From positions 1-52,961 of the forward strand of contig CAZMCT010000010.1 of the NCBI GenBank assembly GCA_964564785.1: a stretch of 52,961 bases of DNA, given 5' to 3'. Made by a program: the position numbers and the translations under genes. This DNA is from CAZMCT01 sp964564785. Lineage in GTDB: Bacteria; Planctomycetota; Phycisphaerae; UBA1845; Fen-1342. This document shows positions 9,017 to 17,233 of this stretch, in pieces (positions within the stretch are counted from its first letter, which is position 1; every line of letters begins with the position of its first letter). The notes below the pieces were generated by a model. It had not been told where the DNA came from and did no database searches. It saw nothing but the letters and a program-made list of their open reading frames with translations.

Positions 9017-9994
9017 ATGAGCGTCCTGAACTGGCTCCTGCTGTCGCTCGGCTATGCCGCCCGGCATGGTTGGCACGCGCTGGGGGCCTTCCTCGCCGCG
9101 CTCGGCCACGGCCTCGACCGGCTGCTCAACCCGGTGCTCTCCCCGCTGCTGGGCGTGCTGAATCCGTTCTGCACCGCCGCCGGCAACGCGGTCTACGCAC
9201 TGCTCGCCCCCCTGCCGGTCTGGGCCGGGCTGCTGATCCTCTCCGCGATCTCCGGCGTGCTTATGCTCATCGCTTTCCGCTACACGTCGCATCAGAAAGC
9301 CATCGGCCGCGCCCGCGACGACATCACCGCCAATCTGCTCGCGCTCAAGCTCTACAAGGACGAGCTGCGCGTCACGTTCCGCGCGCAGGCCCGGCTGCTG
9401 GCGGCCCTCGGCCGGCTTCAGATCCACATGCTGCTGCCGGTGCTTGTGCTGGCTCTCCCGCTCATGCTGGTCGTCGCGCAGATCGGCTTGCGGCACCAGT
9501 GGCGGCCGCTGCGGCCGGGCGAATGGACGATCCTCACGGTCCGCCTGTCCGAGTCGGCCGCGACGGGCACGGACCGGATCGAGGACGCCGTCCTGGCCGA
9601 CTCGCCGGGCGTGGCCGAGGCGGTCGGGCCGGTGCCGGGCGGCGGCGCGCTGGTGTGGCGGATCCGCGCGGGCGAGCCGGGCCGACATACGCTGCGGATC
9701 GAAATCCCCCCCAGCGGCGGAGCCGCCGGAAACACGCTCGTCGTGGAGAAACTGCTGGTCGTGGGCGAGCCGTTCCAGCCGGTCAGCGCCGAGCGGCCAG
9801 GCAAAAACTGGACCGCGCAGATCCTGCATCCGTTCGAGCCACCGCTGCCGCCCGGCCCGGTGACGGCCGTCCAGATCGCGTACGGCGGCTTCGACTCCCG
9901 GATCTACGGCGCGAACTGGTGGCTGCTGACGTTCTTCGTCGTGTCGCTGGTGTTCGCCCTGCTGCTGAAGCCCGTCTTCCGCGTCCGCTTCTGA
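9017..9994 (+). CDS. Three-segment membrane protein with large non-cytoplasmic domain (Oxa1/EMC3-like topology)
   Basis: A 325-residue protein. After an amphipathic N-terminus (about 1-60) comes a transmembrane helix (about 73-95, PVWAGLLILSAISGVLMLIA). A charged helical stretch of about 45 residues follows (RARDDITANLLALKLYKDEL), then a second membrane helix (about 140-160), a beta-rich domain of about 130 residues and a final membrane helix (about 300-320). A helical hairpin between two membrane helices is the layout of Oxa1/YidC/EMC3-type proteins. I see no diagnostic sequence motif, so this is a topology-based suggestion only. It lies downstream of the phosphodiesterases and may help assemble or position the cluster's exported products. 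Confidence 0.7.
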   Translation: MSVLNWLLLSLGYAARHGWHALGAFLAALGHGLDRLLNPVLSPLLGVLNPFCTAAGNAVYALLAPLPVWAGLLILSAISGVLMLIAFRYTSHQKAIGRARDDITANLLALKLYKDELRVTFRAQARLLAALGRLQIHMLLPVLVLALPLMLVVAQIGLRHQWRPLRPGEWTILTVRLSESAATGTDRIEDAVLADSPGVAEAVGPVPGGGALVWRIRAGEPGRHTLRIEIPPSGGAAGNTLVVEKLLVVGEPFQPVSAERPGKNWTAQILHPFEPPLPPGPVTAVQIAYGGFDSRIYGANWWLLTFFVVSLVFALLLKPVFRVRF

Positions 9995-10009
9995 CCCCTC
10001 CGTCCACGA

Positions 10010-10160
10010 ACCGCAAAGACGCGGAGAGCGCGGAGGACGCAGAACACTTTTCACGAACGGTGCGTTACGGGGCTCAATCGCAAGCCCGGGGGGCCGATTT
10101 TCTCCGGTGCCGGATTCCTCGTCGAGCGCCCGCGGCGACTTCCTCGCCATGACAGGCGCC
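10010..10160. repeat. Composite of two dispersed repeats (AAGACGCGGAGAGCGCGGAG type, then GTCATG/CTCGTCG type)
   Basis: The stretch from 10010 carries CGCAAAGACGCGGAGAGCGC followed by GGAGGACGC, seen again near 49275 and, inverted, near 43475. The part from 10110 resembles the GTCATCCCGCGGAGCGAAGC family in inverted orientation. No gene is visible between 9995 and 10223. Confidence 0.5.
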
Positions 10161-10223
10161 GGCGGAACGGCATTGTGGCTGAAAGCCGAGAGCTGGTAGC
10201 TGACGGGGGGAGCCGCAGGCTCC

Positions 10224-11192
10224 TTAGAACCACCACGCCTTTCCCGCCTGCTCGCGGATGATGATCCCGCGCAGGAAGGCCACCGCCTTCTCAAAACCCT
10301 CCTGAACGCTCATCAGCGAATCCTCATGCTCGATGCTGATCACGCCGTCGTAGCCCTTCTGCCTGAGCATGCTGATGAACGGTTTCCAGAACTCTTCGCC
10401 GTGGCCGTAGCCGCAGGTGCGGAACACCCAGCTCCGGCTGCCGACATCGCCGTAGCTCTTGGTGTCGAGCGCCCCGTTGCGGCGCGTGTTATGCGCGTCG
10501 ATCGACGTGTCCTTGCCGTGCACGTGGAAGATACAGCCGGCGTCGCCCAGCACGCGGGCCGCCTCGACCGGGTCGATCCCCTGCCAGAAGAAATGCGACG
10601 GGTCGAGATTCGCCCCGAGCTGCGGCCCGCACGCCGCCCGCAGCTTCAGCACCGTCTCCGGGTTATACACGCAGAAGCCCGGGTGGGCCTCGAACGCGAT
10701 CTTCACGCCCTCGGCCGCCGCCTCCTGGTTTTTCCGGCTCCAGAACGGGATCAGCACCTCGTCCCACTGGTACTTCAGCACGGTTTCGAAGTCCGGCGGC
10801 CACGGGCACGTCACCCAGTTCGGCGACTTGTCGCCCGCCGCGCCCCCCGGGCAGCCCGAGAAATTGATGACCACGTCCGTCCCCAGCTTGCGTGCCAGCC
10901 GTACGGCCGTGTCGTGGGCGGCCGCGTGTTGCTTGGCGATTTCCGGGTTGGGGTGCACCGGGTTGCCGTGCACGGCCAAGCCGGCGATCTGCAACCCGCG
11001 GCGTCGGCAGTCGTCGACGATTCTTCTCTGGGCGCCCGCGTCCTTGAGCACCTGCGGGGGGTCGAAGAACGGTTGGCCGGGGTAGCAACCGACCGGCAGT
11101 TCAATCGCTTCGAGCCCGACCTTCTGGCAGTAGTCGAGAGCCTTGTCCCACCCCATCCCGGCCAGGCCGGCCGACATGACGCCCAGTTTCAT
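10224..11192 (-). CDS. Sugar phosphate isomerase/epimerase-like TIM barrel
   Basis: A 322-residue protein of the xylose-isomerase-like TIM-barrel superfamily (AP endonuclease family 2 fold). The N-terminus MKLGVMSAGLAG and the metal-site strands are visible: IAFEAHPG, ANLDPSH, FHVHGKD and SIEHED, providing Glu, Asp, His and Glu ligands for a divalent cation. Such proteins isomerise or epimerise sugars, sugar phosphates or inositols in the cytoplasm, but the substrate cannot be assigned. The start at 11192 has GGAG about 6 nt upstream. A tiny exported-protein gene lies 48 nt upstream on the same strand. The length is usual for the family. Confidence 0.85.
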   Translation of the reverse strand: MKLGVMSAGLAGMGWDKALDYCQKVGLEAIELPVGCYPGQPFFDPPQVLKDAGAQRRIVDDCRRRGLQIAGLAVHGNPVHPNPEIAKQHAAAHDTAVRLARKLGTDVVINFSGCPGGAAGDKSPNWVTCPWPPDFETVLKYQWDEVLIPFWSRKNQEAAAEGVKIAFEAHPGFCVYNPETVLKLRAACGPQLGANLDPSHFFWQGIDPVEAARVLGDAGCIFHVHGKDTSIDAHNTRRNGALDTKSYGDVGSRSWVFRTCGYGHGEEFWKPFISMLRQKGYDGVISIEHEDSLMSVQEGFEKAVAFLRGIIIREQAGKAWWF

Positions 11193-11240
11193 CGCTCGCT
11201 CCTGTGTGTGTTCTGCGAGGCCGCCACCGCGTGAGCTGCG

Positions 11241-11465
11241 CTAACTCGTGGAACCGCCGGCCCCGCCGCCGGTCGTCGAGGGCAAGCCAAGCTGGTCCTC
11301 GACCGCTTCGAGCGCGAGGATCGTCAGCCCGTCGAAAACCCCCCTGATCACCGCCTCCGTCACCTGCGCCGTGCACGGCCCCAGCGCCAGCAGCGGCAGC
11401 CCCGAGGCGGCGAGCTTCACGAGAAACGGCACTTGACGCGTACGACTCGTGCGGCGCGGCTTCAT
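11241..11465 (-). CDS. 74-residue putative exported small protein
   Basis: From ATG at 11465. The basic N-terminus (MKPRRTSRTRQ) is followed by a hydrophobic stretch (VPFLVKLAASGLPLLALGPC), then VTEAVIRGVFDGLTILALEAVEDQ and a Gly/Ser-rich tail. The Cys near residue 31 could be a lipidation site but the lipobox is imperfect. A TACAAT -10-like hexamer lies on the minus strand (11485-11490) about 19 nt upstream of the start. The open frame continues upstream to 11714, but that part lies in repeat DNA and is not taken as coding. No family is recognised. The modest confidence reflects its small size. Confidence 0.5.
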   Translation of the reverse strand: MKPRRTSRTRQVPFLVKLAASGLPLLALGPCTAQVTEAVIRGVFDGLTILALEAVEDQLGLPSTTGGGAGGSTS

Positions 11466-11644
11466 TGCGGTGCACCTCGACCGCATTGTACGGCCGAACC
11501 CGGCCTCGCGATACCATCCCGCGCGCTCGACCGTCACGCCCGGATCGCCCGCATGTTGACGCCGCCGCCGCTCCGCTCGGCACGAAGGATGCGCACAGGT
11601 TCTCATCAACAAAACTCGGCCGGTCCAACGTCGAACAGACCGCC

Positions 11645-11753
11645 CGTCGGAAAAGCGGACAGGCACCGCGGGAGTAAACGAGGAGTAGGAACAGCGGCCA
11701 ATAGCCTGTGCCACAATGGTAGGTTGGCGCGGAGCCCGCGCCCTTTCTCAACG
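11645..11753 (+). repeat. Dispersed repeat element, copy 2 (109-bp subtype)
   Basis: Begins CGTCGGAAAAGCGGACAGGC and ends CCCTTTCTCAACG, giving imperfect terminal inverted repeats. The interior contains CACCGCGGGAGTAAACGAGG, GCCTGTGCCACAATGGTAGG and GGCGCGGAGCCCGC. It is colinear with copy 3 (30211-30319, opposite orientation) and with copy 1. The 312-bp gene-free stretch 11466-11777 is otherwise without a recognisable gene. Confidence 0.7.
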
Positions 11754-11777
11754 CGCGGCTCACGGTCGCGGCGCGGA

Positions 11778-13013
11778 TCAGGGATAGCACGCGCGCGGGC
11801 CGACGGCCCCGGGCCATAGCCCGCGCTGCACGAGCCACTGCCGGATGTCTGCGCACAGGTGGCACTTGCTCCCGTAGCCTCCCGGACGCTCGACGTAGCC
11901 CAGCGACCGGACGCGCTCGAGCAAGGCATAGCTGCCGCCGGAGACGACCGCGCCGAGCACGGGATGGGCCGGCCAACTCGCAGCCAGGTCGCGCCAGAGG
12001 GCATCGACGGAGGCGTAGGCTGCGGTATCGGCTTCCGTCTCAGTGGTACCGGTTTCCGACCCGTGTCCCGGTTCCCTGTTCCGCGTTCCCTGTTCCCACC
12101 GGCTGGAAGCCGATACCACGGGGAGAGACCGGCCGGAAGCCGATACCACCTTCACCGGCTGTTCTCTGGCCCCCGGTCCCTGTTCCCTTGTCCGTGTTCT
12201 CTGTTCCCTGTTCCCTGTTCCCTGTTCCCTGGCCGCGTCCCGGACACGGCCCAGGATGATCCCGCCGCAGGTGCCCGGGAATACGTAGCCGAAGGGATCG
12301 ATATGCACGTGCCGGCTCTGAAGGATCTCCCTCACGCAGCTCTGACCGGCGAAGTCGGCGGCCGGCCGGGCGGGCAACAGGTCAGCCAGCTCAAGCGCGG
12401 CGCGGCCGGTCATGCGGTCGGGGTGCTTCTCGAGCGCGGCCCGGAACACGGCCCGCTTCTGCTCGTACGGCAGGTCCCGAGTGTCGATCGGATCGTTGAA
12501 GTAATCCCACCAGCGGACGATCAGCCGGCCGGGACCGAGAACCTCGCGGGCGACGCGCACGCAGCGCTGCACGCGCGCGATGGGGATGTACTCCTGATGG
12601 AATACGTCGCAACTGACGGTCAGCTTCTCGACCTCCAGATCGCGCAGCAGCGTCAGTCGGGCGCGCGTTTGCTCGTCGTCGGCCGCCCAGCCTGCGTTCG
12701 TCTCCACTTTCTCGAGCGGCGGCAGGCCGGCCGCCCGGCCCGCCTGCACAATCGCGGCCAGCGTCTGCCACTCCTGAAACGGCTCGCCGCCGGCCAGGTG
12801 CACTTTCATCGTCCGGCCATGCGCGGCGGCGTGCTCGGTCAGCCCCCGCCACAGCCGGATGGCCTGGTCAACACTCATGCGGCCACCGCGGTCCGGCCCG
12901 GAGCTGACGTAACAGAATGCGCAGCGGGCGTTGCAGCCGTAGGTGAGCATCAGGCCGGCGAAGTCCCAGGGGGACAGGGACGGGGGGGCCGGATGGGCAG
13001 CCGTGGTCGTCAC
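11778..13013 (-). CDS. Radical SAM protein with in-frame repeat insertion
   Basis: A 411-residue protein from a GTG start. The [4Fe-4S]/SAM-binding motif is CNARCAFC near residue 29, followed by LAGGEPF, the usual GGE element. A second Cys group near the C-terminus (SKCHLCADIRQWL) and C-VREI/GTCGG in the middle could bind auxiliary iron-sulfur centres. The reaction is not assignable. Family members with this layout occur in planctomycetes next to unrelated genes. Residues about 260-328 are a low-complexity insert rich in REQGTGNREQ and VVSASG that corresponds to repeat DNA (12026-12233). The frame is preserved and the conserved C-terminus resumes afterwards, so the gene may still be functional. 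Confidence 0.8.
   Translation of the reverse strand: MTTTAAHPAPPSLSPWDFAGLMLTYGCNARCAFCYVSSGPDRGGRMSVDQAIRLWRGLTEHAAAHGRTMKVHLAGGEPFQEWQTLAAIVQAGRAAGLPPLEKVETNAGWAADDEQTRARLTLLRDLEVEKLTVSCDVFHQEYIPIARVQRCVRVAREVLGPGRLIVRWWDYFNDPIDTRDLPYEQKRAVFRAALEKHPDRMTGRAALELADLLPARPAADFAGQSCVREILQSRHVHIDPFGYVFPGTCGGIILGRVRDAAREQGTGNREQRTRTREQGPGAREQPVKVVSASGRSLPVVSASSRWEQGTRNREPGHGSETGTTETEADTAAYASVDALWRDLAASWPAHPVLGAVVSGGSYALLERVRSLGYVERPGGYGSKCHLCADIRQWLVQRGLWPGAVGPRACYP
12026..12233. repeat. GGGAACAGGGAACAG tandem repeat plus GGTATCGGCTTCC repeats inside a coding sequence
   Basis: On the plus strand, runs of CCCTGTTCCCTGTTC occur at about 12060-12095 and 12175-12230. They are interleaved with GTATCGGCTTCC and its complement GGAAGCCGATACCAC (about 12030-12150). 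On the gene strand these encode REQGTGNREQ-like and VVSASG-like peptides. The insertion keeps the radical SAM reading frame open. Confidence 0.75.
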
Positions 13014-13132
13014 GGGGCAATTCTAGCTCGGCGGCGGGGGCCGGTTGAATGCGGAACGATGAAAAGCGGGCTGTGCGTGCGGCGGGAGGCGTCGTCATTT
13101 TGCATTCTGGACGGGACATTTTTCATTCCGGC

Positions 13133-13161
13133 TTGCCGTCGGGCCGCGTCTCGCGTACGGT
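13133..13161 (+). promoter_or_regulatory. Putative promoter of the 167-residue protein gene
   Basis: TTGCCG (13133-13138), 17-bp spacer, TACGGT (13156-13161). It lies 35 nt upstream of the ATG at 13196, in the divergent gap after the radical SAM start. Confidence 0.35.
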
Positions 13162-13195
13162 GTTTTTCCGTCCGGTATTGTTGGCGCGGAGTTCT

Positions 13196-13699
13196 ATGAA
13201 CGGCCGGCGATTGGCCGAACTGGCCAGCCAGTACGCGCGTACTCCTGCCGAGCGACTGCCCGCGGTGCTCGCGGAGCGGCTGGCGCAAGCGCCGCGCTGT
13301 CCCGTCGCCCGCTACGTTCTCGGCTGTCAGTGCTTCGATCGCGGGCGCTCGGCCACGGGCGTGCAGCACCTGATGATCGCGCACCACGCGGAGCCGCAGC
13401 TCGAGTCGGCCGCCCTGCTCGCTTTCGCCGGGATGAACTGGGTCGGCCGCCGCGGAGAAATGCTGCTGCCCGTGCTGGTCGAAACGTGGGAGGAGTTTCG
13501 CCGGCCCGAGTTCGACCGTCGGCCGCACGAGCGGCGGTTGCTCGACGCCTTCGCCGCTCCCGACCCCGGTCTGGCAGCCATGCCGCCGCTCGCCCGGCGC
13601 CTGTGGCGGCTGCCGATCGCCACGCTGCGGGCTCAGATTCGGCAGGCGATTCTGTCGCGCGACGCCGGGCTGTATCCGCTGCTGACGGCTCGGGCCTGA
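13196..13699 (+). CDS. Hypothetical helical protein, 167 residues
   Basis: Start at ATG 13196, preceded by GCGGAG 8 nt upstream. The predicted protein is Ala/Leu/Arg-rich and all-helical, with two repeat-like units (ARYVLGCQCFDRGRSATGV and LLAFAGMNWVGRRGEMLLP) that look TPR-like. There is no signal peptide or membrane helix. The family is not recognised. It lies 63 nt upstream of a glycosyltransferase on the same strand and may be co-transcribed with it. Confidence 0.65.
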   Translation: MNGRRLAELASQYARTPAERLPAVLAERLAQAPRCPVARYVLGCQCFDRGRSATGVQHLMIAHHAEPQLESAALLAFAGMNWVGRRGEMLLPVLVETWEEFRRPEFDRRPHERRLLDAFAAPDPGLAAMPPLARRLWRLPIATLRAQIRQAILSRDAGLYPLLTARA

Positions 13700-13762
13700 C
13701 GACTGGCCAGAGGAAACTTGTAGCGTCCGATTCGCTCCGCTTGACTGGTAACTGGCGTTCCC

Positions 13763-14464
13763 ATGCTGCTCTCGATTGTCATGCCGGTCTACAACGAGAA
13801 GGACACGCTCTTCGAGATCGTGGGCCGGGTGCTTGAAGCCCCCGTACCGATCGAGCGCGAGATCATCCTGGTCGACGACTGCTCGACCGACGGTACGCTC
13901 GACCTTTATCCGCAACTCGGAGCCCGCTTCCCGAACGCCCGCATCCGACTATTCAAGCAGCCCATCAACCAAGGCAAAGGCGCGGCCCTCCGGCTGGGCT
14001 TCGCCGAGGCCCTGGGCGACATCATCCTCGTTCAGGACGCCGACTTGGAGTACAGCCCCCAGGACTACCCCAAGCTGCTGCGGCCGATCCTGGACGGTCG
14101 GGCCGACGTGGTCTACGGCTCGCGCTTCGTCGGCGGCGACGAGCACCGCGTGCTGTACTTCTGGCACTACGTCGGCAACCGCTTCCTGACGCTGGTCTCC
14201 AACATGTTCACGAACCTCAACCTGACCGACATGGAGACGTGCTACAAGGTCTTCCGGGCCGAGGTGCTTCGCAACTTGCGGCTGCGATCGAACCGCTTCG
14301 GCATCGAGCCCGAGTTGACCGCCAAGGTCGCGCGCGGCCGCTGGCGGGTGTACGAAGTCGGCATCAGCTACTCCGGGCGGTCGTACGAGGAGGGCAAGAA
14401 GATCACCTGGAAGGACGGCCTCAAGGCGCTGTGGTGCATCCTCCGCTTCGCGTGGGCTGATTAG
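13763..14464 (+). CDS. Family 2 glycosyltransferase (dolichol-phosphate mannosyltransferase-like)
   Basis: A 233-residue GT-A fold enzyme. The N-terminus is LSIVMPVYNEKDTL, followed by LVDDCSTDGT (nucleotide-sugar binding), NQGKGAALRLGF, and the DxD-type metal motif VQDADLEYSP. The C-terminal part includes MFTNLNLTDMETCYKVFR, typical of the polyprenyl-phosphate sugar transferase branch. It has no C-terminal membrane helices, so it is a soluble or peripheral enzyme at the cytoplasmic face that probably charges a polyprenyl phosphate with a sugar. The donor sugar is unknown. A small PGPGW membrane protein follows after 29 nt. Confidence 0.88.
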   Translation: MLLSIVMPVYNEKDTLFEIVGRVLEAPVPIEREIILVDDCSTDGTLDLYPQLGARFPNARIRLFKQPINQGKGAALRLGFAEALGDIILVQDADLEYSPQDYPKLLRPILDGRADVVYGSRFVGGDEHRVLYFWHYVGNRFLTLVSNMFTNLNLTDMETCYKVFRAEVLRNLRLRSNRFGIEPELTAKVARGRWRVYEVGISYSGRSYEEGKKITWKDGLKALWCILRFAWAD

Positions 14465-14493
14465 CGGCGCCGCCCGCTGAACTCGGCGATTGC

Positions 14494-14754
14494 ATGCTGC
14501 TGAAGACCGCCCGCAAACTGATCGTCGGCGTGTTGGGGGGAACGGTTGTCCTGATCGGCGTGATCATGCTGGTGACGCCCGGGCCGGGGCTGGTGGTCAT
14601 TCCGCTCGGGCTGGCGATTCTCGCGACCGAGTTCGTGTTCGCCGCACGCCTGCTACGCCGCATGCGCCAGGGGGCAAACGCCGCCGCCGAGTTCGCCGGC
14701 CTGCGCAAGCCCGGCGCCCCGCCGCCCGACAAACCGACCCCCGATCCGGAATGA
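14494..14754 (+). CDS. PGPGW-family small membrane protein
   Basis: An 86-residue protein with two adjacent hydrophobic segments (about 8-28 and 32-52) joined by the motif TPGPGLVVIPLGLAILATEF. That is the signature region of the putative transmembrane PGPGW family, with the final Trp replaced. A basic cytoplasmic tail (RLLRRMRQG) and a Pro-rich C-terminus follow. The molecular function of the family is not known. It is likely co-transcribed with the upstream glycosyltransferase. Confidence 0.8.
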   Translation: MLLKTARKLIVGVLGGTVVLIGVIMLVTPGPGLVVIPLGLAILATEFVFAARLLRRMRQGANAAAEFAGLRKPGAPPPDKPTPDPE

Positions 14755-14778
14755 AACGCCGCCGCCCCGGCTGGTCCG

Positions 14779-15996
14779 TCAGTGCGCCGCGAGCTGGAAG
14801 CAGGCCGCCTGCTTGAGATTCCGGGCGTACAACCGGCCGCCGTACAGCGTTGGAATCGTCCAGCTTCGCCCGCGCAGCAGCTCGACCTTCGTCGTCGGCT
14901 CGAACTTCTCGGTCGACACGGGGGCGATCTGGAGCTCCCCGTCCTCCCCCAGCACGACCAACTGCCCGTCGGCCAGCACGACGGTGCCGTTCGACACGCC
15001 GCGCTCCGCCCACTTCTCCTTGCCCGTCGCGAATTCCACGCACTTCAGCGCCCGTTCCTCGCTGACGTACAGGTGCCCCTCGTACAGCACCGCCGACTGG
15101 AACTTGCCCAGGATGACCTTGCTGGCCGGAGCGTCGGCCGGCCACACCTTCGTCGCGTGCAGCCCCTCCCCTTCCGGCGTCAGCCGGAACACGGCCGAGC
15201 CCGTGCGGTAGCCCGAGCTCAGGAACAACAGCCCGTCGTGGTAGATCGGCGCCGCCGCGTTCACGTCCCAATCCGTCTTCCACGGGATCGTGCAGGCCAG
15301 ACGCCCCCCGACGGCCTCAGCGATAATGGCCGCGTCCGCCAGGAATGCGACGATGTACCGCTTGCCGGCGTGCGTGAACGGGTACGGCGTGGCATATCCC
15401 GCAGTCCCCTCCGCGCACGCCCACACCCGTTCGCCCGTCTTGCGATTGAACGCCACCAGCCCGCCCTGATCGCCCCCCGCCGTCGCAATCGCCAGCTCGC
15501 CCTCGATCAGCACCGACCCGCTGTAGCCCCATTGCGGGCGCTTGCTGAAGACCTGGCTCCACTGCACCGTGCCGGTACGGGCGTCGCAGCAGATCAGCCG
15601 ACCGAGCGCCCCGAGCACATACACGCGGCCGTCGTGCACGGTTGGGGTCGCCCGCGTGCCGTCGCCGCCCTGCCGCTCCTCGTATTCACCTTCGATCTCC
15701 GTCTTCCAGATGATCGCCCCGCTGCCCGCGTCCAGACAGAACAGCATCTGCTTGTGGTCGCGGGTGCCGCAGGTGTACGCCTTGCCGTCCACGCACGAAA
15801 AACCGCTGAACGCCGGACCGAGATCCGCCGTCCACACCGTCGGCGGCGGCTGGTCCCACTTGGTCTGAAACCCCTTCTCCGCGCTGATCCCGTCGTGGTT
15901 CGGACCGCGCCAATTCGGCCAGTCGGCAGCCCCGGCGTTGCAAGCACACAGACCCAGGACCACGATCCCGAGGCTCGGGCGGGCGGAATGGCGCAT
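14779..15996 (-). CDS. Exported PQQ-like beta-propeller protein
   Basis: A 405-residue protein. The signal peptide spans residues 1-24 (ending CNAGAA) and is followed by DWPNWRGPNHDGIS, the characteristic opening of planctomycete outer-membrane-protein-assembly/PQQ-like propellers. Repeated blade motifs of the type G-x-(I/L)-W/CxDA-TG-xxxW follow (LDAGSGAIIWK, CDARTGTVQWS, FNRKTGERVWA). A redox enzyme would need PQQ-ligating residues that I cannot confirm, so it may be a non-enzymatic scaffold. The start at 15996 is supported by GGAGG upstream; an in-frame ATG at 16092 has no such site. Located in the periplasm. Confidence 0.85.
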   Translation of the reverse strand: MRHSARPSLGIVVLGLCACNAGAADWPNWRGPNHDGISAEKGFQTKWDQPPPTVWTADLGPAFSGFSCVDGKAYTCGTRDHKQMLFCLDAGSGAIIWKTEIEGEYEERQGGDGTRATPTVHDGRVYVLGALGRLICCDARTGTVQWSQVFSKRPQWGYSGSVLIEGELAIATAGGDQGGLVAFNRKTGERVWACAEGTAGYATPYPFTHAGKRYIVAFLADAAIIAEAVGGRLACTIPWKTDWDVNAAAPIYHDGLLFLSSGYRTGSAVFRLTPEGEGLHATKVWPADAPASKVILGKFQSAVLYEGHLYVSEERALKCVEFATGKEKWAERGVSNGTVVLADGQLVVLGEDGELQIAPVSTEKFEPTTKVELLRGRSWTIPTLYGGRLYARNLKQAACFQLAAH

Positions 15997-16161
15997 CGGT
16001 ACACCTCCTCGTTCGGCCGGGCAGGATAACCGCCCGGCGGGCGAAGCGCAAGACAACACCCGCAACCGTGCCCCGCCCGCGGCGGAGCGCAACTCCGTCC
16101 CGTCGCCCCTGCAACCTCCCCCCGGCGTTGCGGCGGTCGGCAGCCCGCGGTCGTGCCGGGG

Positions 16162-17046
16162 TCAATAGCCCGGTGCGACCCGCATCTCCGCCGCCTGTCG
16201 CCGCAGCAGCTCGATCCGCTCGGCGATGGGCGGGTGCGTCGCGAACAGGCCCGCCGCGCCGCCCAGCGGCAGCGGCTCAACCGTGTACAGGTTGTGAAAC
16301 GCGGGGTTGGTCGGCGTCGGGATGCGTTGGTTGAACGCATCCAGGCGCTGGAGCGCCGCCGCCAGCTTCAGCGGATTCCCGCATAGCTCGCCCCCCAGCG
16401 AGTCGGCCGCGTACTCGCGCTGCCGCGAGATCGCGAGCTGGATCAGCGTGGCCGCGATCGGCGCCAGGATGATCATCACCAGCGCACCGATTGCGGCCAG
16501 CGGGTTGCCGCGGCCCTCGTCGTCGCGGTGCAGGCCGCCGCCGAACCACAGCATCAGGTGCCCCAGCATGCTGATGGTGCCCGCGAGCACCGCGGCCACC
16601 GTGCTGATCAGCATGTCGCGGTGCTTGATGTGGGCCAGCTCGTGCGCCATCACGCCCTCAAGCTCTTCCCGCGGGAAGTTGCGCAGCATCCCCTGTGTCA
16701 CGGCCACCGCGGCGTTTTTCGGGCTGCGCCCCGTCGCGAACGCATTCGGCGCCTCTTGCGGACAGACGTAAACCCGCGGCATCGGCAGCCCGGCCCGCGC
16801 CGCCAACCGCTCGACAATGTCGAACAGCCACGGGACCTGCTCCCGGGACACCTCCTGTGCGCCCATGCTCGCCAGCGCGATGCGGTCGGAGAAGAAGAAC
16901 GCGATCAGGTTGCCGAGCCCGCCGAACAGGAAGCCCACGAACACGCCCTGCACGCTGCCGCCCCCGGCCCAGTAGCCGATCAGCATGCACAGACCCATCA
17001 GGCTGCCGAGCAGCAGCGCCGTCTTCATGTTGTTCCACATCCGCAT
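16162..17046 (-). CDS. htpX: HtpX-type M48 membrane zinc metalloprotease
   Basis: A 294-residue protein with two N-terminal membrane helices (about 8-28 and 30-50). The zinc motif HELAHIKHRD lies near 135-144, with two further hydrophobic segments after it and a downstream Glu zinc ligand in the REYAADSLGG motif. Length and layout match HtpX, an inner-membrane quality-control endopeptidase whose active site faces the cytoplasm. NAFATGRSPKNAAVAVT is the conserved pre-zinc block. A TATAAT hexamer on the minus strand (17064-17069) lies 17 nt upstream of the ATG at 17046. A second in-frame ATG at 17028 is an alternative start. Confidence 0.93.
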   Translation of the reverse strand: MRMWNNMKTALLLGSLMGLCMLIGYWAGGGSVQGVFVGFLFGGLGNLIAFFFSDRIALASMGAQEVSREQVPWLFDIVERLAARAGLPMPRVYVCPQEAPNAFATGRSPKNAAVAVTQGMLRNFPREELEGVMAHELAHIKHRDMLISTVAAVLAGTISMLGHLMLWFGGGLHRDDEGRGNPLAAIGALVMIILAPIAATLIQLAISRQREYAADSLGGELCGNPLKLAAALQRLDAFNQRIPTPTNPAFHNLYTVEPLPLGGAAGLFATHPPIAERIELLRRQAAEMRVAPGY

Positions 17047-17063
17047 ATCGTGCCTCGCACGGA

Positions 17064-17069
17064 ATTATA
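17064..17069 (-). promoter_or_regulatory. Perfect -10 box upstream of htpX
   Basis: TATAAT on the minus strand, 17 nt upstream of the ATG. No good -35 match is visible at 16-18 bp spacing. Confidence 0.45.
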
Positions 17070-17186
17070 GACGCCCAGGCCGTGAACCGTGAGCCCTCGC
17101 CCGCAGGCCCGCGGCGGGACGACGGACCCCGGGCGCACAGCTCCCGTCGGGGCTCGACGAGCATGGCTCACGGCCCGCGGCTCCGC

Positions 17187-17192
17187 TAGAAT
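17187..17192 (+). promoter_or_regulatory. Putative -10 box of the lipoprotein-enolase transcript
   Basis: TAGAAT (17187-17192), about 42 nt upstream of the chosen TTG start at 17234. The -35 region is poorly matched. Confidence 0.35.
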
Positions 17193-17233
17193 CGCCGCCC
17201 GGTGTCCCGCCTGTGGGCCCCGGAGGAAGACGA

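Noticed and set aside
12026..12233. CRISPR-like array from regularly repeated short motifs
   Set aside because: Units are about 8-15 bp and contiguous, with no spacers of uniform length, and they lie inside a coding frame.
13049..13195. Earlier start of the 167-residue protein
   Set aside because: The added residues show no sensible pattern, and a putative promoter lies within this stretch.
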